The notes under the pieces are model-generated. The model saw only the letters and a list, made by a program, of their open reading frames with translations, had not been told where the DNA came from and ran no database searches. From contig PBBL01000047.1 in assembly GCA_002716585.1 (NCBI GenBank), positions 1 through 64,000 of the forward strand: DNA of 64,000 nucleotides, written 5' to 3'. The stretch comes from Myxococcales bacterium (lineage in GTDB: Bacteria; Myxococcota_A; Bradymonadia; Bradymonadales; GCA-2716585). The translations under genes and the position numbers were made by a program. Position 1 is the first letter of the stretch; every line of letters starts with the position of its first letter. This document shows, piece by piece, positions 25,584 through 33,596 of the stretch.

Positions 25584-27548
25584 ATGTCGCCCACAACCAC
25601 ACAACCCCGACACACCGAATCGTTCGCCGAGGGGTCTCTGATCGCGGGCCGCTTCACCATGGAGCGCGTGCTGGGCTCGGGCGGCTTCGCGACGGTCTAC
25701 CGCGCGACCCAGGTCGGCCTCAACCGCTCGCTCGCCCTCAAGCTCCTCCACACCCGGGTGGAGCAGTCGCCTGGCTTCTACGAGCGCTTCAAGCAGGAGG
25801 CGCAGATCGCCGCCGGGATCAACCACCCCAACATCGTGTCGATCTACGACTACGGCTTCATTGAGGCGTCCCAGCAGCCCTACATCGCCATGGAGCTGCT
25901 GGAGGGGCACACCCTGGAGCACGAGCTGAGCACCAACGGCGCGCTCCGCCCCGAGCGCGCCCTGGCCCTGCTGATCCCCTGCCTCGACGCCCTCGGCGAG
26001 GGGCACGCGCGGGGCATCATCCACAAGGATCTCAAGCCGAGCAACCTGTTCCTGGTCCACCCGGGCCACCCGATCAAGGAGGCGCTGGTCGTCACCGACT
26101 ACGGCATCGCCCGCATCCAGTCGGGCGATCAGCCCGGGCACACGAAGACCGGCGAGTTCCTCGGTACACCCCAGTACCTCGCCCCTGAGTACCTCAAGGG
26201 TGAGCCGATCGACACCTCGTTCGACGTGTACCAGATGGGGCTGATCCTCGTGGAGATGCTCACCGGCAAGGCCGTCGTGGACTTCGACGACACCTACCCG
26301 TGCCTGCTGGCGCACATGCAGGGCAACCTCGACGTCCCCGAGCCGCTCCTCGCGGGGCCGCTGGGGGAGGTGATCCGGCGCGCGACCTGTCTGGATCCCC
26401 AGGAGCGGTTTCGCGACGCCCACGCCATGCGCGACGCGCTGACGGCGCTCGCGCAGGCTCAGCCCAGCCCCCTGGCGCCTTCACCGGGCCACTCGCCCGC
26501 TCCGAGCGCGCCTCGGCGCACCACACCCGAGCCGACCACGCCCGAGCCGATCGCGCCCAGGCCCACGACGCCCGAGCCGGTCGCGCCCGGGCCGCCAGCG
26601 CCCGGAGCGCCTGGCCGACAGGAGGGCGGGCGCGGCACGATGTGGCTCATCCTCGGCGGGGCGGTCGGGCTGGTCGTGTTGTTTGGCGTCTGCGGTGGGC
26701 TGTCCCTGCTGGGGCTCGTCGCCACGACGAACTTCAACGATGAGCCGGGCGGCGAGGCGACGTCGGAGCACCTGAGCGACACGGACTCGGTGCGGCTCAA
26801 GGTGCCGCGGTGGTCGAAGGGGGACAGCTACACCCAGACCGATCGGATCACGAAGACCCTCCAGGCGTCGCTCTTCATGGCGATCCCGAGCGGGCAGGTG
26901 GTGGAGGAGGCGCGCTCGTCTCGGAAGTACACGATCCGGGCGACGCGCAAGGGGCAACCCACCCGCGTGCTGGTGACGTACAAGCGAAAGCAGGTCGAGA
27001 CGACGACGCCCGAGGACAACGCCGTGAACACCTCACCGCTGGAGGGCGGCAGCTACCTGCTGGAGACCCGGAAGGGGTCGTTCACCGTCCGCTCCCGCTC
27101 CAACGCGCGCGTCTCCGACGCGGAGGAGCAGGAGGTGCGCGCCGACCACGCGTCGTTCGGTGAGGCGGACGAGTTCACGGCGATCCTGCCGAAGCGCGCG
27201 ATCGCGGTGGGCGAGCGCCTGGAGCTGTCCAGGGAGGCCGCCGAGAAGGCGTTCGGCGTCGAGGGGACCGCGATCCGCGTTGAGCGGTTCGCGATGACCC
27301 TGGATCGCCTCCAGCGCGTGAACGGCGTCCAGGTCGCGGTCTTCGCGTCGGAGCTTGGCATCACCTCCCGCGAGGAGAACAACGGCGTGGTCGCCACCTC
27401 CCAGGCCACGCTGAACGGCCCGATCACCTTCGAGGTCAAGACTGGCCGCCCCGTGTCGATCCGCATGGACGGGCCGCTCCAGATCCAGAGCGGGGTCGTC
27501 ACCGGGACGGGTCGGATGGAGTTTGACTTCGCGCGTGAGTACCACTGA
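25584..27548 (+). CDS. Transmembrane Hanks-type Ser/Thr protein kinase with unknown extracytoplasmic domain
   Basis: The 654-residue protein has a kinase domain at residues ~24-280: the glycine loop GSGGFATVY, ALKLL with Lys53, a catalytic loop HKDLKPSN, a DYG in place of DFG (VTDYGIARI), and APEYL with the later DVYQMGLILVEMLTG. Next come a Pro/Thr-rich linker with repeated TPEP, one membrane segment (about 352-380) and an extracytoplasmic beta-rich domain of about 270 residues. That domain has no recognisable PASTA or other sensor motif. It should phosphorylate unknown targets in response to an envelope cue. The ATG at 25584 is chosen; a TTG three codons upstream is possible. No clear SD. 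Confidence 0.9.
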   Translation: MSPTTTQPRHTESFAEGSLIAGRFTMERVLGSGGFATVYRATQVGLNRSLALKLLHTRVEQSPGFYERFKQEAQIAAGINHPNIVSIYDYGFIEASQQPYIAMELLEGHTLEHELSTNGALRPERALALLIPCLDALGEGHARGIIHKDLKPSNLFLVHPGHPIKEALVVTDYGIARIQSGDQPGHTKTGEFLGTPQYLAPEYLKGEPIDTSFDVYQMGLILVEMLTGKAVVDFDDTYPCLLAHMQGNLDVPEPLLAGPLGEVIRRATCLDPQERFRDAHAMRDALTALAQAQPSPLAPSPGHSPAPSAPRRTTPEPTTPEPIAPRPTTPEPVAPGPPAPGAPGRQEGGRGTMWLILGGAVGLVVLFGVCGGLSLLGLVATTNFNDEPGGEATSEHLSDTDSVRLKVPRWSKGDSYTQTDRITKTLQASLFMAIPSGQVVEEARSSRKYTIRATRKGQPTRVLVTYKRKQVETTTPEDNAVNTSPLEGGSYLLETRKGSFTVRSRSNARVSDAEEQEVRADHASFGEADEFTAILPKRAIAVGERLELSREAAEKAFGVEGTAIRVERFAMTLDRLQRVNGVQVAVFASELGITSREENNGVVATSQATLNGPITFEVKTGRPVSIRMDGPLQIQSGVVTGTGRMEFDFAREYH

Positions 27549-27676
27549 ACGACAACCCCGCAGCGCTCGTGAGGTGCGATTTGTCCGACTCGCCTCGGGT
27601 TCGGTTTGATGTTGACGCCCAACCCCACTACACTGAACTCCCTGATGGCCTGAACGCATTGGACGGACCTCGCGCT

Positions 27677-28579
27677 ATGTCCGTGACAGCCTTCAATAAC
27701 TCGCGTATTCGCCTCGATGGAGCCCCCCGCTTCATCCTCCGCCAGGCGACCTCCCGTGACGCCGAGGCGCTCTTCGTCTACCTGGACGAGGATCCCTGGA
27801 CCAACCTGTTCGTGAGAACCCGCGTCGAGGTCCTGCTTCAACACGGCGCCCGACGCGGCGCGGAGTCCTACGTCGTCGTGGCGGAGTCCGCCGAGCCGCG
27901 GCGGCCTGTCCACGGGCTCTGCCTCATCTCCCACCAGCTCGCGATGCCGGTCGTGGATCATGACGAAGCGGCGCGAGCCTTTGGCGACCACCTGCGGGCG
28001 CACCGCGCGCCGCTGGCGCACATCGTCGGCCAGCGCCGGGCGGCGGCGAGCCTCTGGAGCGCCTACGGGCTCGGGCGCGACGCCCGCTTGAACCGGGCGC
28101 AGCGCTACTACGTGCTGGAGCATGAGCTGGGCCTCGCGGACGAGGAGCCCCCGCTGTACAAGGCGAGCCTCCAGGATCTGGAGCAGCTGACGCTGGCGTC
28201 GGCGGCCATGCACCTGGAAGAGACCTACATCGACCCCCTCACGGTCGCCCCCGACTCGTTTCGGCTCACGGTGCGGCAGCGGATCCTCGACGGGCGGTCG
28301 TTCGTCTGGTTGGACAGCCGGCGCCGCGTCGTCTTCAAGGCCGACATCTCCTGCATGGGCCGCCACGGCGTGCTGGTGTCCGGCGTCTACACCCGCTCGG
28401 ACATGCGCCGCCAGGGCGTCGCGCGCCGCGGGATGAGCCTCCTGTGCCGTCGCCTGCTCCGCGTGTTCTCCTCGGTCGCCCTCTACGTCAACGAAGGCAA
28501 CACGCCCGCGATTCGCCTCTACGAGTCGCTCGGGTTCCGCTACCACCGTCCCTACCGAACCGTCTTCATCGACCACTGA
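27677..28579 (+). CDS. GNAT N-acetyltransferase with N-terminal DUF4081-like domain
   Basis: The 300-residue protein has an N-terminal domain (ILRQATSRDAEALFVYLDEDPWTNLFV) like the DUF4081 half of actinobacterial/myxobacterial two-domain GNATs. Its C-terminal GNAT fold has VVFKADISCMGRHGVLVSGVYT, the acetyl-CoA loop RRQGVARRGMS and LYVNEGNTPAIRLYESLGF. The small-molecule or protein substrate is unknown. The ATG at 27677 is the first good start, and the ribosome site is weak; the frame is open to 27569. The next gene starts 17 bp after its stop, so it heads a run of six plus-strand genes to 32.1 kb. Confidence 0.82.
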   Translation: MSVTAFNNSRIRLDGAPRFILRQATSRDAEALFVYLDEDPWTNLFVRTRVEVLLQHGARRGAESYVVVAESAEPRRPVHGLCLISHQLAMPVVDHDEAARAFGDHLRAHRAPLAHIVGQRRAAASLWSAYGLGRDARLNRAQRYYVLEHELGLADEEPPLYKASLQDLEQLTLASAAMHLEETYIDPLTVAPDSFRLTVRQRILDGRSFVWLDSRRRVVFKADISCMGRHGVLVSGVYTRSDMRRQGVARRGMSLLCRRLLRVFSSVALYVNEGNTPAIRLYESLGFRYHRPYRTVFIDH

Positions 28580-28596
28580 GCGGCCCTGAGGTGAGC

Positions 28597-29220
28597 ATGC
28601 GCATGGCGCCAGGCGAGCGATCCCTGACTCCTCCGTGGCGGTGGTGCCTCATCGCGCTCACGACGCTCGGGGTGGCCTGCGCTCCGGTCGAGCCCCCGGA
28701 GTGGCCCGACACCATCACCTCGCCCGCCCCGCAGATCGAGCCTCCCGAGCAGGAGCCCGCCGCCCCGGCTGAGGACAGAGCGCCGGGGTGGACGTGGCAC
28801 GAGCGCGATGACCTCAAGCTGCGCTTCAAGCTCCCTGAGGGGTGGCGCACGGAGGAGCGCAACGGTATGTTGTTCGCGCTCCCTCGGCCTCCCGCCGACG
28901 ACGCTGCGATTGTGTTCGTTCGCGCCGCCGATCAGGAGGAGGTCGCCGACGTGCTGGCCTGGCTGGATGACGTCTTCCCGATGACGCAGGTCAAGTACAC
29001 GCGTCAGAGCGAGCAGGACTCGCTCAACGGGATGCGGGCCGTGTTCGGTGAGGGGAGCGGGCGATCGTCGGACATCAACGACGAGCTGTACTTCTTGATC
29101 GTCCTGCTGGAGCTGGACGAACAATACACCCTCGTGGCGACCTACATCCCCGAGGCGGTCTTCGCTCAGCGCAGCCCCGTCTTCGGTGAGATCATCAAGA
29201 GCGTCGAGCCTTCCAAGTGA
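28597..29220 (+). CDS. Putative lipoprotein, unknown function
   Basis: The 207-residue product has an N-terminal signal with a lipobox-like LGVAC near residue 27 and a Pro-rich linker. A C-terminal domain begins WTWHERDDLKLRFKLPEGWR and ends VFGEIIKSVEPS; this resembles the 'PsbP/MOG1-like' fold of many secreted proteins of unknown role (weak inference). The ATG at 28597 follows GAGG at five bases. The stop is shared with the GTG of the next gene (GTGA). Confidence 0.7.
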   Translation: MRMAPGERSLTPPWRWCLIALTTLGVACAPVEPPEWPDTITSPAPQIEPPEQEPAAPAEDRAPGWTWHERDDLKLRFKLPEGWRTEERNGMLFALPRPPADDAAIVFVRAADQEEVADVLAWLDDVFPMTQVKYTRQSEQDSLNGMRAVFGEGSGRSSDINDELYFLIVLLELDEQYTLVATYIPEAVFAQRSPVFGEIIKSVEPSK

Positions 29221-29783
29221 GCAGAAGCCTGCCTGACATGCACACCGCGCCCCTCATCCCGATCCTGTTGACGTCCGCGCTGCTGATCCTCGGCGGGTGC
29301 TCCGACGAAGCCCCGCCGGAGGTCACCCCCGAGGCGGAGACCTCCAGCGCCGACCTGCTCCCGGAGACCAACGCGGTCGGCTCGCCGTTGGCGATCCCCG
29401 AGGAGCTGAGCGAGGCGCTGGCGCGCCTGGGGCGCAGCTCGGAGTTCACCTGGGGCCACAAGACCACGCTGGTCCCGGGCCACCTGGTCGCGTGGCTGAC
29501 AATCCGCGAGTCCAAGCGCCCCGTGCTGACCGTCACCATCGACGACCTGATCAACGAGCCCGAGCGCCGCAACCGCCTCCGCGCCATGCCCGCGCGGATC
29601 CGCAAGCACCCGGCCGAGAAGGTCGAAGACAACTGGATCCGCGCCCTGGTCGCGGGCCGCTTCGAGGTGGTGGTGCGCGCCCAGGACAAGTCCTTCTACG
29701 ACCAGAGCCGCCTCGACCACTGGTTTGAGGAGCTGAGGCTCGAAAAACTTGAGAAGTTGGCCCAGAAGCCCGCAGCGCCCTGA
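29217..29783 (+). CDS. Putative lipoprotein, unknown function
   Basis: The 188-residue product carries a signal peptide with lipobox LILGGC (Cys about 28) and an acidic linker. A globular part of about 130 residues follows, with LVPGHLVAWLTIRESKRPVL, a Lys/Arg-rich middle and EKVEDNWIRALVAGRFEVVV. No family was recognised. The GTG at 29217 overlaps the previous stop; the ATG at 29238 is an equally good start for the signal peptide. It is co-transcribed with the preceding lipoprotein and 23 bp before the ATP-grasp gene. Confidence 0.7.
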   Translation: MSRSLPDMHTAPLIPILLTSALLILGGCSDEAPPEVTPEAETSSADLLPETNAVGSPLAIPEELSEALARLGRSSEFTWGHKTTLVPGHLVAWLTIRESKRPVLTVTIDDLINEPERRNRLRAMPARIRKHPAEKVEDNWIRALVAGRFEVVVRAQDKSFYDQSRLDHWFEELRLEKLEKLAQKPAAP

Positions 29784-29806
29784 CGCGCTTTCCTCAGAGA
29801 GGTCCC

Positions 29807-30823
29807 ATGGTCGAGCCCTTTCACATCATGATCTCCTCAGCGGGGCGCCGCGTGGCCCTCATGGAGCTGTTTCGGCGCTCCCTGCAGGCGCTCGGGCGGC
29901 CGGGCGAGCTGCTCGCCATCGACATGACGCCCGCCTCCTCCGCGTACCAGCGCGCCGATCGGGGGTTCATCGTGCCGCGCTGCACCGATCCGTCCTTTGT
30001 GCCGCGCGTGCTGGAGATCTGTGAGGCGGAGCGGGTGCGGCTCGTGATCCCGACCATCGACCCAGCGCTCCCGGTGTACGCGGCCCACCGAGAGGCGTTC
30101 GCCGCCGTCGGGACCACGGTCCTCGTCTCCGACCCGGAGACGATCGCGATCGCGGGCGACAAGGTCGCCACCCACGCCTGGCTGACCGCCGAGGGGCTGC
30201 CCACCGTACGCCAGACTACGCTCGCCGCCGCCCTCGATGAGCTGACGGCGGCGGACTTCCCGGTGATCGCCAAGCCCACCCGAGGCAGCTCGGCCATCGG
30301 CGTCGAGGTCGTCCACACCCGGGCGCAGCTCCAGGGGCTCGCCGATCGGGAGGGCTACATCGTCCAGTCCATGGCGCGCGGCAACGAGTACACCGTCAGC
30401 ATGCTCGTCCGCCACGACGGCTCCGTCCCGTGCGCCGTCCCTCGTCGGCGCCTCCGGGTGCGCGCCGGAGAGGTGAGCAAGGGGGTCGCCGTGCGCCTTG
30501 AGCCTGTCGAGGCGCTGGCGATGGAGGTCGCGCGGCGGTTGCCGGGCGCCCGCGGGACCATCAACGTCCAGATCTTCCATGACCCGGAGACGGGCGAGCT
30601 GAACATCATCGAGATCAACCCGCGCTTTGGCGGCGGCTTCCCGCTGGCCTTCGAGGCGGGCGCCCGCTACCCGCAGTGGATCATCGAAGACCTGCTCGGC
30701 CTGCCCTCCACCGCCGCCGACACCTGGACCGACCGCCTCGTCATGCTGCGCTACGACGACGCGGTCTTCGTCCCCGGCGAGCAGATCGGGTTTGGCGTCG
30801 GGCAGGAGGAGCCGAGAACATGA
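29807..30823 (+). CDS. CarB-like ATP-grasp protein
   Basis: The 338-residue protein starts with a pre-ATP-grasp Rossmann unit (HIMISSAGRRVALMELFRR, LLAIDMTPASSAYQRAD). It proceeds to an ATP-grasp fold with DKVATHAWLTAEGLPT, DFPVIAKPTRGSSAIGV (nucleotide Lys) and INVQIFHDPETGELNIIEINPRFGGG (metal-binding Glu/Asn). This is the standalone CarB-like group that ligates carboxylates to amines or phosphorylates intermediates. The substrate is unknown. AGAGAGG precedes the ATG. The next gene, a HAD hydrolase, overlaps its stop (ATGA), so the two probably act together. Confidence 0.85.
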   Translation: MVEPFHIMISSAGRRVALMELFRRSLQALGRPGELLAIDMTPASSAYQRADRGFIVPRCTDPSFVPRVLEICEAERVRLVIPTIDPALPVYAAHREAFAAVGTTVLVSDPETIAIAGDKVATHAWLTAEGLPTVRQTTLAAALDELTAADFPVIAKPTRGSSAIGVEVVHTRAQLQGLADREGYIVQSMARGNEYTVSMLVRHDGSVPCAVPRRRLRVRAGEVSKGVAVRLEPVEALAMEVARRLPGARGTINVQIFHDPETGELNIIEINPRFGGGFPLAFEAGARYPQWIIEDLLGLPSTAADTWTDRLVMLRYDDAVFVPGEQIGFGVGQEEPRT

Positions 30824-31506
30824 TCCGCTGGTGCATCACGCTGGACGTCGACGACACCCTCTACCTCGAACGCGACTACGTCCGCAGCGGCTTCGCCGCG
30901 GTCGGCGCCTGGCTCGCGGACAACCGCGGCGCCCCCGGCTTCTCGGAGCGCGCCTGGGGCGCCTTCGAGCGCGGCGTCCGCGGCAACACCTTCAACCTCG
31001 TCCTCGACGAGATGTCCATCGAGCCCACCTCCGAGCTGATCCGTCAGCTCATCGGGGTCTACAGGCGCCACGCCCCCGACATCGCGCTCCTCCCTGACGC
31101 CCGCGCCTGCCTCGACGCGCTCCAGGCCGATGACCTCATCGAGCCCGCGTTCACCGCCATCACCGACGGCCCCGCTTCAAGCCAGAGAGCGAAGCTCAAG
31201 GCGCTCGATGTGGCGAGGTGGGCCGACCCGATCATGGTCACGGCGGAGCTGGGTGAGGGGATGAGCAAGCCTCACCCCGAGGCGTATCGGCGGGTGCAGG
31301 CCGCGACCGGGGTGCCCCCGGAGCGCTGCGTCTACCTGGCCGACAACCCCCACAAGGACTTCATCGCGCCCCGCGACCTCGGCTGGCGCACCCTGCGCAT
31401 CCGGCGCCCCGGTGGACTCCACGTCGACGCGCCGGGGGGAGACGACATCGACCGGGAGCTGCCCGACATGAGTCGGGTGGTCGAGGTGTTGCGGGGGTGG
31501 TCATGA
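30820..31506 (+). CDS. HAD-superfamily hydrolase
   Basis: The 228-residue product has HAD motif I DVDDTLYLE at residues 9-17, motif II-like ITDG, the Lys of motif III in SKPHPEAY, and motif IV LADNPHKDF. It is a phosphatase-type enzyme with a small helical cap. Adjacency (4-bp overlap) with the ATP-grasp gene suggests a two-step kinase/ligase and phosphatase module. GGAGGA lies nine bases upstream of the ATG. Confidence 0.87.
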   Translation: MIRWCITLDVDDTLYLERDYVRSGFAAVGAWLADNRGAPGFSERAWGAFERGVRGNTFNLVLDEMSIEPTSELIRQLIGVYRRHAPDIALLPDARACLDALQADDLIEPAFTAITDGPASSQRAKLKALDVARWADPIMVTAELGEGMSKPHPEAYRRVQAATGVPPERCVYLADNPHKDFIAPRDLGWRTLRIRRPGGLHVDAPGGDDIDRELPDMSRVVEVLRGWS

Positions 31507-32102
31507 GGACGGTGGTCCTGGGCGTGTGTGGTCTGGCGCTGATGGGCGCATGCTTTCGATCGGCCCCGAAGGGCAACGACCAGGAGCAGGCGCCGCCTGC
31601 CCCCTCGACCTCGGCACAGACCACCCCGCCGCAGACGACCTCGCCCGCCACGACGTCCGCTGAGGCGGCCTCGGGCGCGCTCGCGCTGAGCGACATGCCG
31701 CTCAACCCGCGCGATCATCAGGTGGTCGTGCTCCCCAAAGACACCGACCCGAAGGTCCTGAACGCGCTCGCCACCGCGCTTCGGGAGAGCGAGGCGCTGC
31801 AAGCCTGCGCCGCCCGCCACCCGGAGGCGTTTCATGGCCAGGGTGGGGCGGCGGTGTTGACCTTCGTCGCGCTGCACCCGAGGCTGGTGCGCGGCCCATC
31901 GCTTCAACACTACATGGTCGCCCCGCCCGAGCTGCGCCGCCCAAACGCGTCCGAGGCGCTGGAGCAGTGCGCCCGTGGCCCGCTGGAGGACGTAGCAGCC
32001 CGCGTGACGCTCCCGGCGTCGGGGTTGGTGGTCGGGTACATCTGGAGGCCGCTGCGCGATCCCAGCGCGCCACGCGAGCCCGAGGGGGGCTTGCCGCGGT
32101 AG
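31503..32102 (+). CDS. Putative lipoprotein, unknown function
   Basis: The 199-residue protein has a short signal peptide with lipobox LMGAC and a Pro/Thr/Ala/Ser linker. A domain of about 130 residues contains LNALATALRESEALQACAARHPEAFHGQGG and GLVVGYIWRPLRDP. This is reminiscent of the AgmX/PglI C-terminal type domain in which residues are 'LxxCY' plus glycine turns, but the match is weak. The start overlaps the HAD stop as ATGA. It ends two bases from the convergent HMG-CoA lyase stop. Confidence 0.65.
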   Translation: MRTVVLGVCGLALMGACFRSAPKGNDQEQAPPAPSTSAQTTPPQTTSPATTSAEAASGALALSDMPLNPRDHQVVVLPKDTDPKVLNALATALRESEALQACAARHPEAFHGQGGAAVLTFVALHPRLVRGPSLQHYMVAPPELRRPNASEALEQCARGPLEDVAARVTLPASGLVVGYIWRPLRDPSAPREPEGGLPR

Positions 32103-32104
32103 GT

Positions 32105-33055
32105 TTAGAGCCGCGCCCCGGCGTACTGGTAGTACTTGCTCGACAGGGTGACGCCGTGGTCCAGCTGGAGGTCGCGGCTGATGGCGACGATCCGCTCCAG
32201 ATCAACCCCGGTCTCGTAGCCGAGCGACTCCAGCAGGTAGAGCAGATCCTCGGTGCCGAGGTTGCCCGCCGCGCCGGGGGCGTAGGGGCAGCCGCCCATA
32301 CCGCCGACCGAGGCGTCGAAGTTGCGCATCCCGACCTCAAGCGCCTGGAGCGCGTTCACGAGCCCGAGCCCGCGCGTGTCGTGCAGGTGCAGCGCGACGT
32401 GATCGACGCCCAGCTCCTCCACCGCGCGGCGACAGCCCTTGCGGATCTGGAGCGGGGTGCCCATCCCCGTGGTGTCGCCGAGGGAGATGTAGCGGCAGCC
32501 CCGCTGGGTCAGCGTGTGGGCGATCCGCATCACGTTGTCGAACGGCACGTCCCCCTCGTACGGGCACCCGAACGACGTTGAGATGTAGCCGCGCACCGTC
32601 AGCCCCTGCGACACCGCCTCCGCGATCACCTCCCCGACGATCTCCAGCGACTGCGAGATGGAGCGGTTGAGGTTCTTGAGGTTGTGGCTCTCGGAGCTGG
32701 AGAGGAACACCGCCACGTGGGACAGCTCCGCCTTGAGGGCGAACTCCAACCCCTTCATGTTGGGGACGAGCGCCCAGTAGCGCACCCCGGGGACGCGCCG
32801 GATCCCGGCGGCGACGCGCGCGGTGTCGGCCATCTGCGGCACCCACTTCGGGTGCACGAAGCTGCCGATCTCGATGTCGCGCACGCCCGCGTCCACGAGC
32901 CGCTCGATCATGTCGATCTTGGCGTCGGTCGGCACCCGGACGCTCTCGTTCTGAAGCCCGTCCCGAGGGCCAACCTCAAAGAGGCGCACCTCGCCGTTGG
33001 ACTCCAACCCCTGATGGTCGCTCTGGGCGGTCGTTGCGTTGGGCGTTGCGCTCAT
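32105..33055 (-). CDS. mvaB: Hydroxymethylglutaryl-CoA lyase
   Basis: The 316-residue TIM-barrel protein shows the DRE-TIM start EVGPRDGLQNE, SSSESHNLKNLNRS, YISTSFGCPYEGD, the metal site LHLHDTRGLGL and the HMGL signature GGMGGCPYAPGAAGNLGTEDL with its conserved cysteine. It cleaves HMG-CoA to acetoacetate and acetyl-CoA, usually in leucine breakdown. No other leucine-degradation genes are in the window. The stop lies two bases from the stop of the convergent lipoprotein gene. Confidence 0.94.
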   Translation of the reverse strand: MSATPNATTAQSDHQGLESNGEVRLFEVGPRDGLQNESVRVPTDAKIDMIERLVDAGVRDIEIGSFVHPKWVPQMADTARVAAGIRRVPGVRYWALVPNMKGLEFALKAELSHVAVFLSSSESHNLKNLNRSISQSLEIVGEVIAEAVSQGLTVRGYISTSFGCPYEGDVPFDNVMRIAHTLTQRGCRYISLGDTTGMGTPLQIRKGCRRAVEELGVDHVALHLHDTRGLGLVNALQALEVGMRNFDASVGGMGGCPYAPGAAGNLGTEDLLYLLESLGYETGVDLERIVAISRDLQLDHGVTLSSKYYQYAGARL

Positions 33056-33096
33056 GCTCCCTGCGTCCCTCGTCTGAATCGCGTCGTTGTGGTCAC

Positions 33097-33172
33097 GTCA
33101 CGTGACAGCAGCCTCTGTTTTTTGTAGTGACCACCCCCACCGTTCGTCAAGGTGGTTCCAACCCTTTGGAAC
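33097..33172. promoter_or_regulatory. Two palindromes in the divergent mvaB / DUF971 spacer
   Basis: GTCACGTGAC (33097-33106) is a perfect 10-bp palindrome. GTTCCAA-CCCT-TTGGAAC (33155-33172) is a 7+7 inverted repeat. Both lie in the 184-bp space between divergent starts and could be operators. No cognate regulator is adjacent. Confidence 0.3.
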
Positions 33173-33239
33173 ACATCAGCGCGACCGGCTATTGCATATC
33201 TGCCGTATCTGGCGGCAGGACTCAACCCAGGAGGTCTCC

Positions 33240-33596
33240 GTGTCGAGCGACGATGTTTTTCCCACCGAGGTGCAGCTCAAGCAGGACGAGGGCCTGGTGT
33301 ACATCACCTGGTCCGACGACCACGTCAGCCCCTACCCGCTCGCCTACATCCGCGGCTGGTGCCCCTGCGCCCGCTGCCAGGGGCACTTCACGGCCGAGCT
33401 GAAGTTCCAGGAGGTGAGCGGCCGCGCCCTGGTGATGGAGAACGCCGAGCCGGTGGGGAACTACGGGATGAAGCTGTTCTGGGCGGATGGGCACGACACC
33501 GGCATCTACGACTTCGATGAGCTGCGCAGCATCTGCCCGTGCGAGGCGTGCGATCCCGAGCAGGTTCGGATGACCGAGCGCGTGCGCCCGCGCTGA
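33240..33596 (+). CDS. DUF971 (gamma-butyrobetaine hydroxylase N-terminal-like) protein
   Basis: The 118-residue protein matches the DUF971 fold: VYITWSDDHVSPYPLAYI, the cysteine pair CPCARCQGH, and NYGMKLFWADGHDTGIYDFDELR followed by a second pair CPCEAC. In eukaryotic GBBH the equivalent domain binds zinc. Freestanding bacterial copies are suspected to help iron-sulfur or metal handling. The start is GTG (33240), with a perfect AGGAGG five bases upstream. It sits alone, convergent to the PlsX-like gene (4 bp apart). Confidence 0.85.
   Translation: MSSDDVFPTEVQLKQDEGLVYITWSDDHVSPYPLAYIRGWCPCARCQGHFTAELKFQEVSGRALVMENAEPVGNYGMKLFWADGHDTGIYDFDELRSICPCEACDPEQVRMTERVRPR

Noticed and set aside
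25134-26423. Extension of the small Pro-rich gene to a 429-codon frame
   Set aside because: The extra part lies antisense to the kinase domain. The ribosome site and homology-free Pro-rich part begin at GTG 25481.
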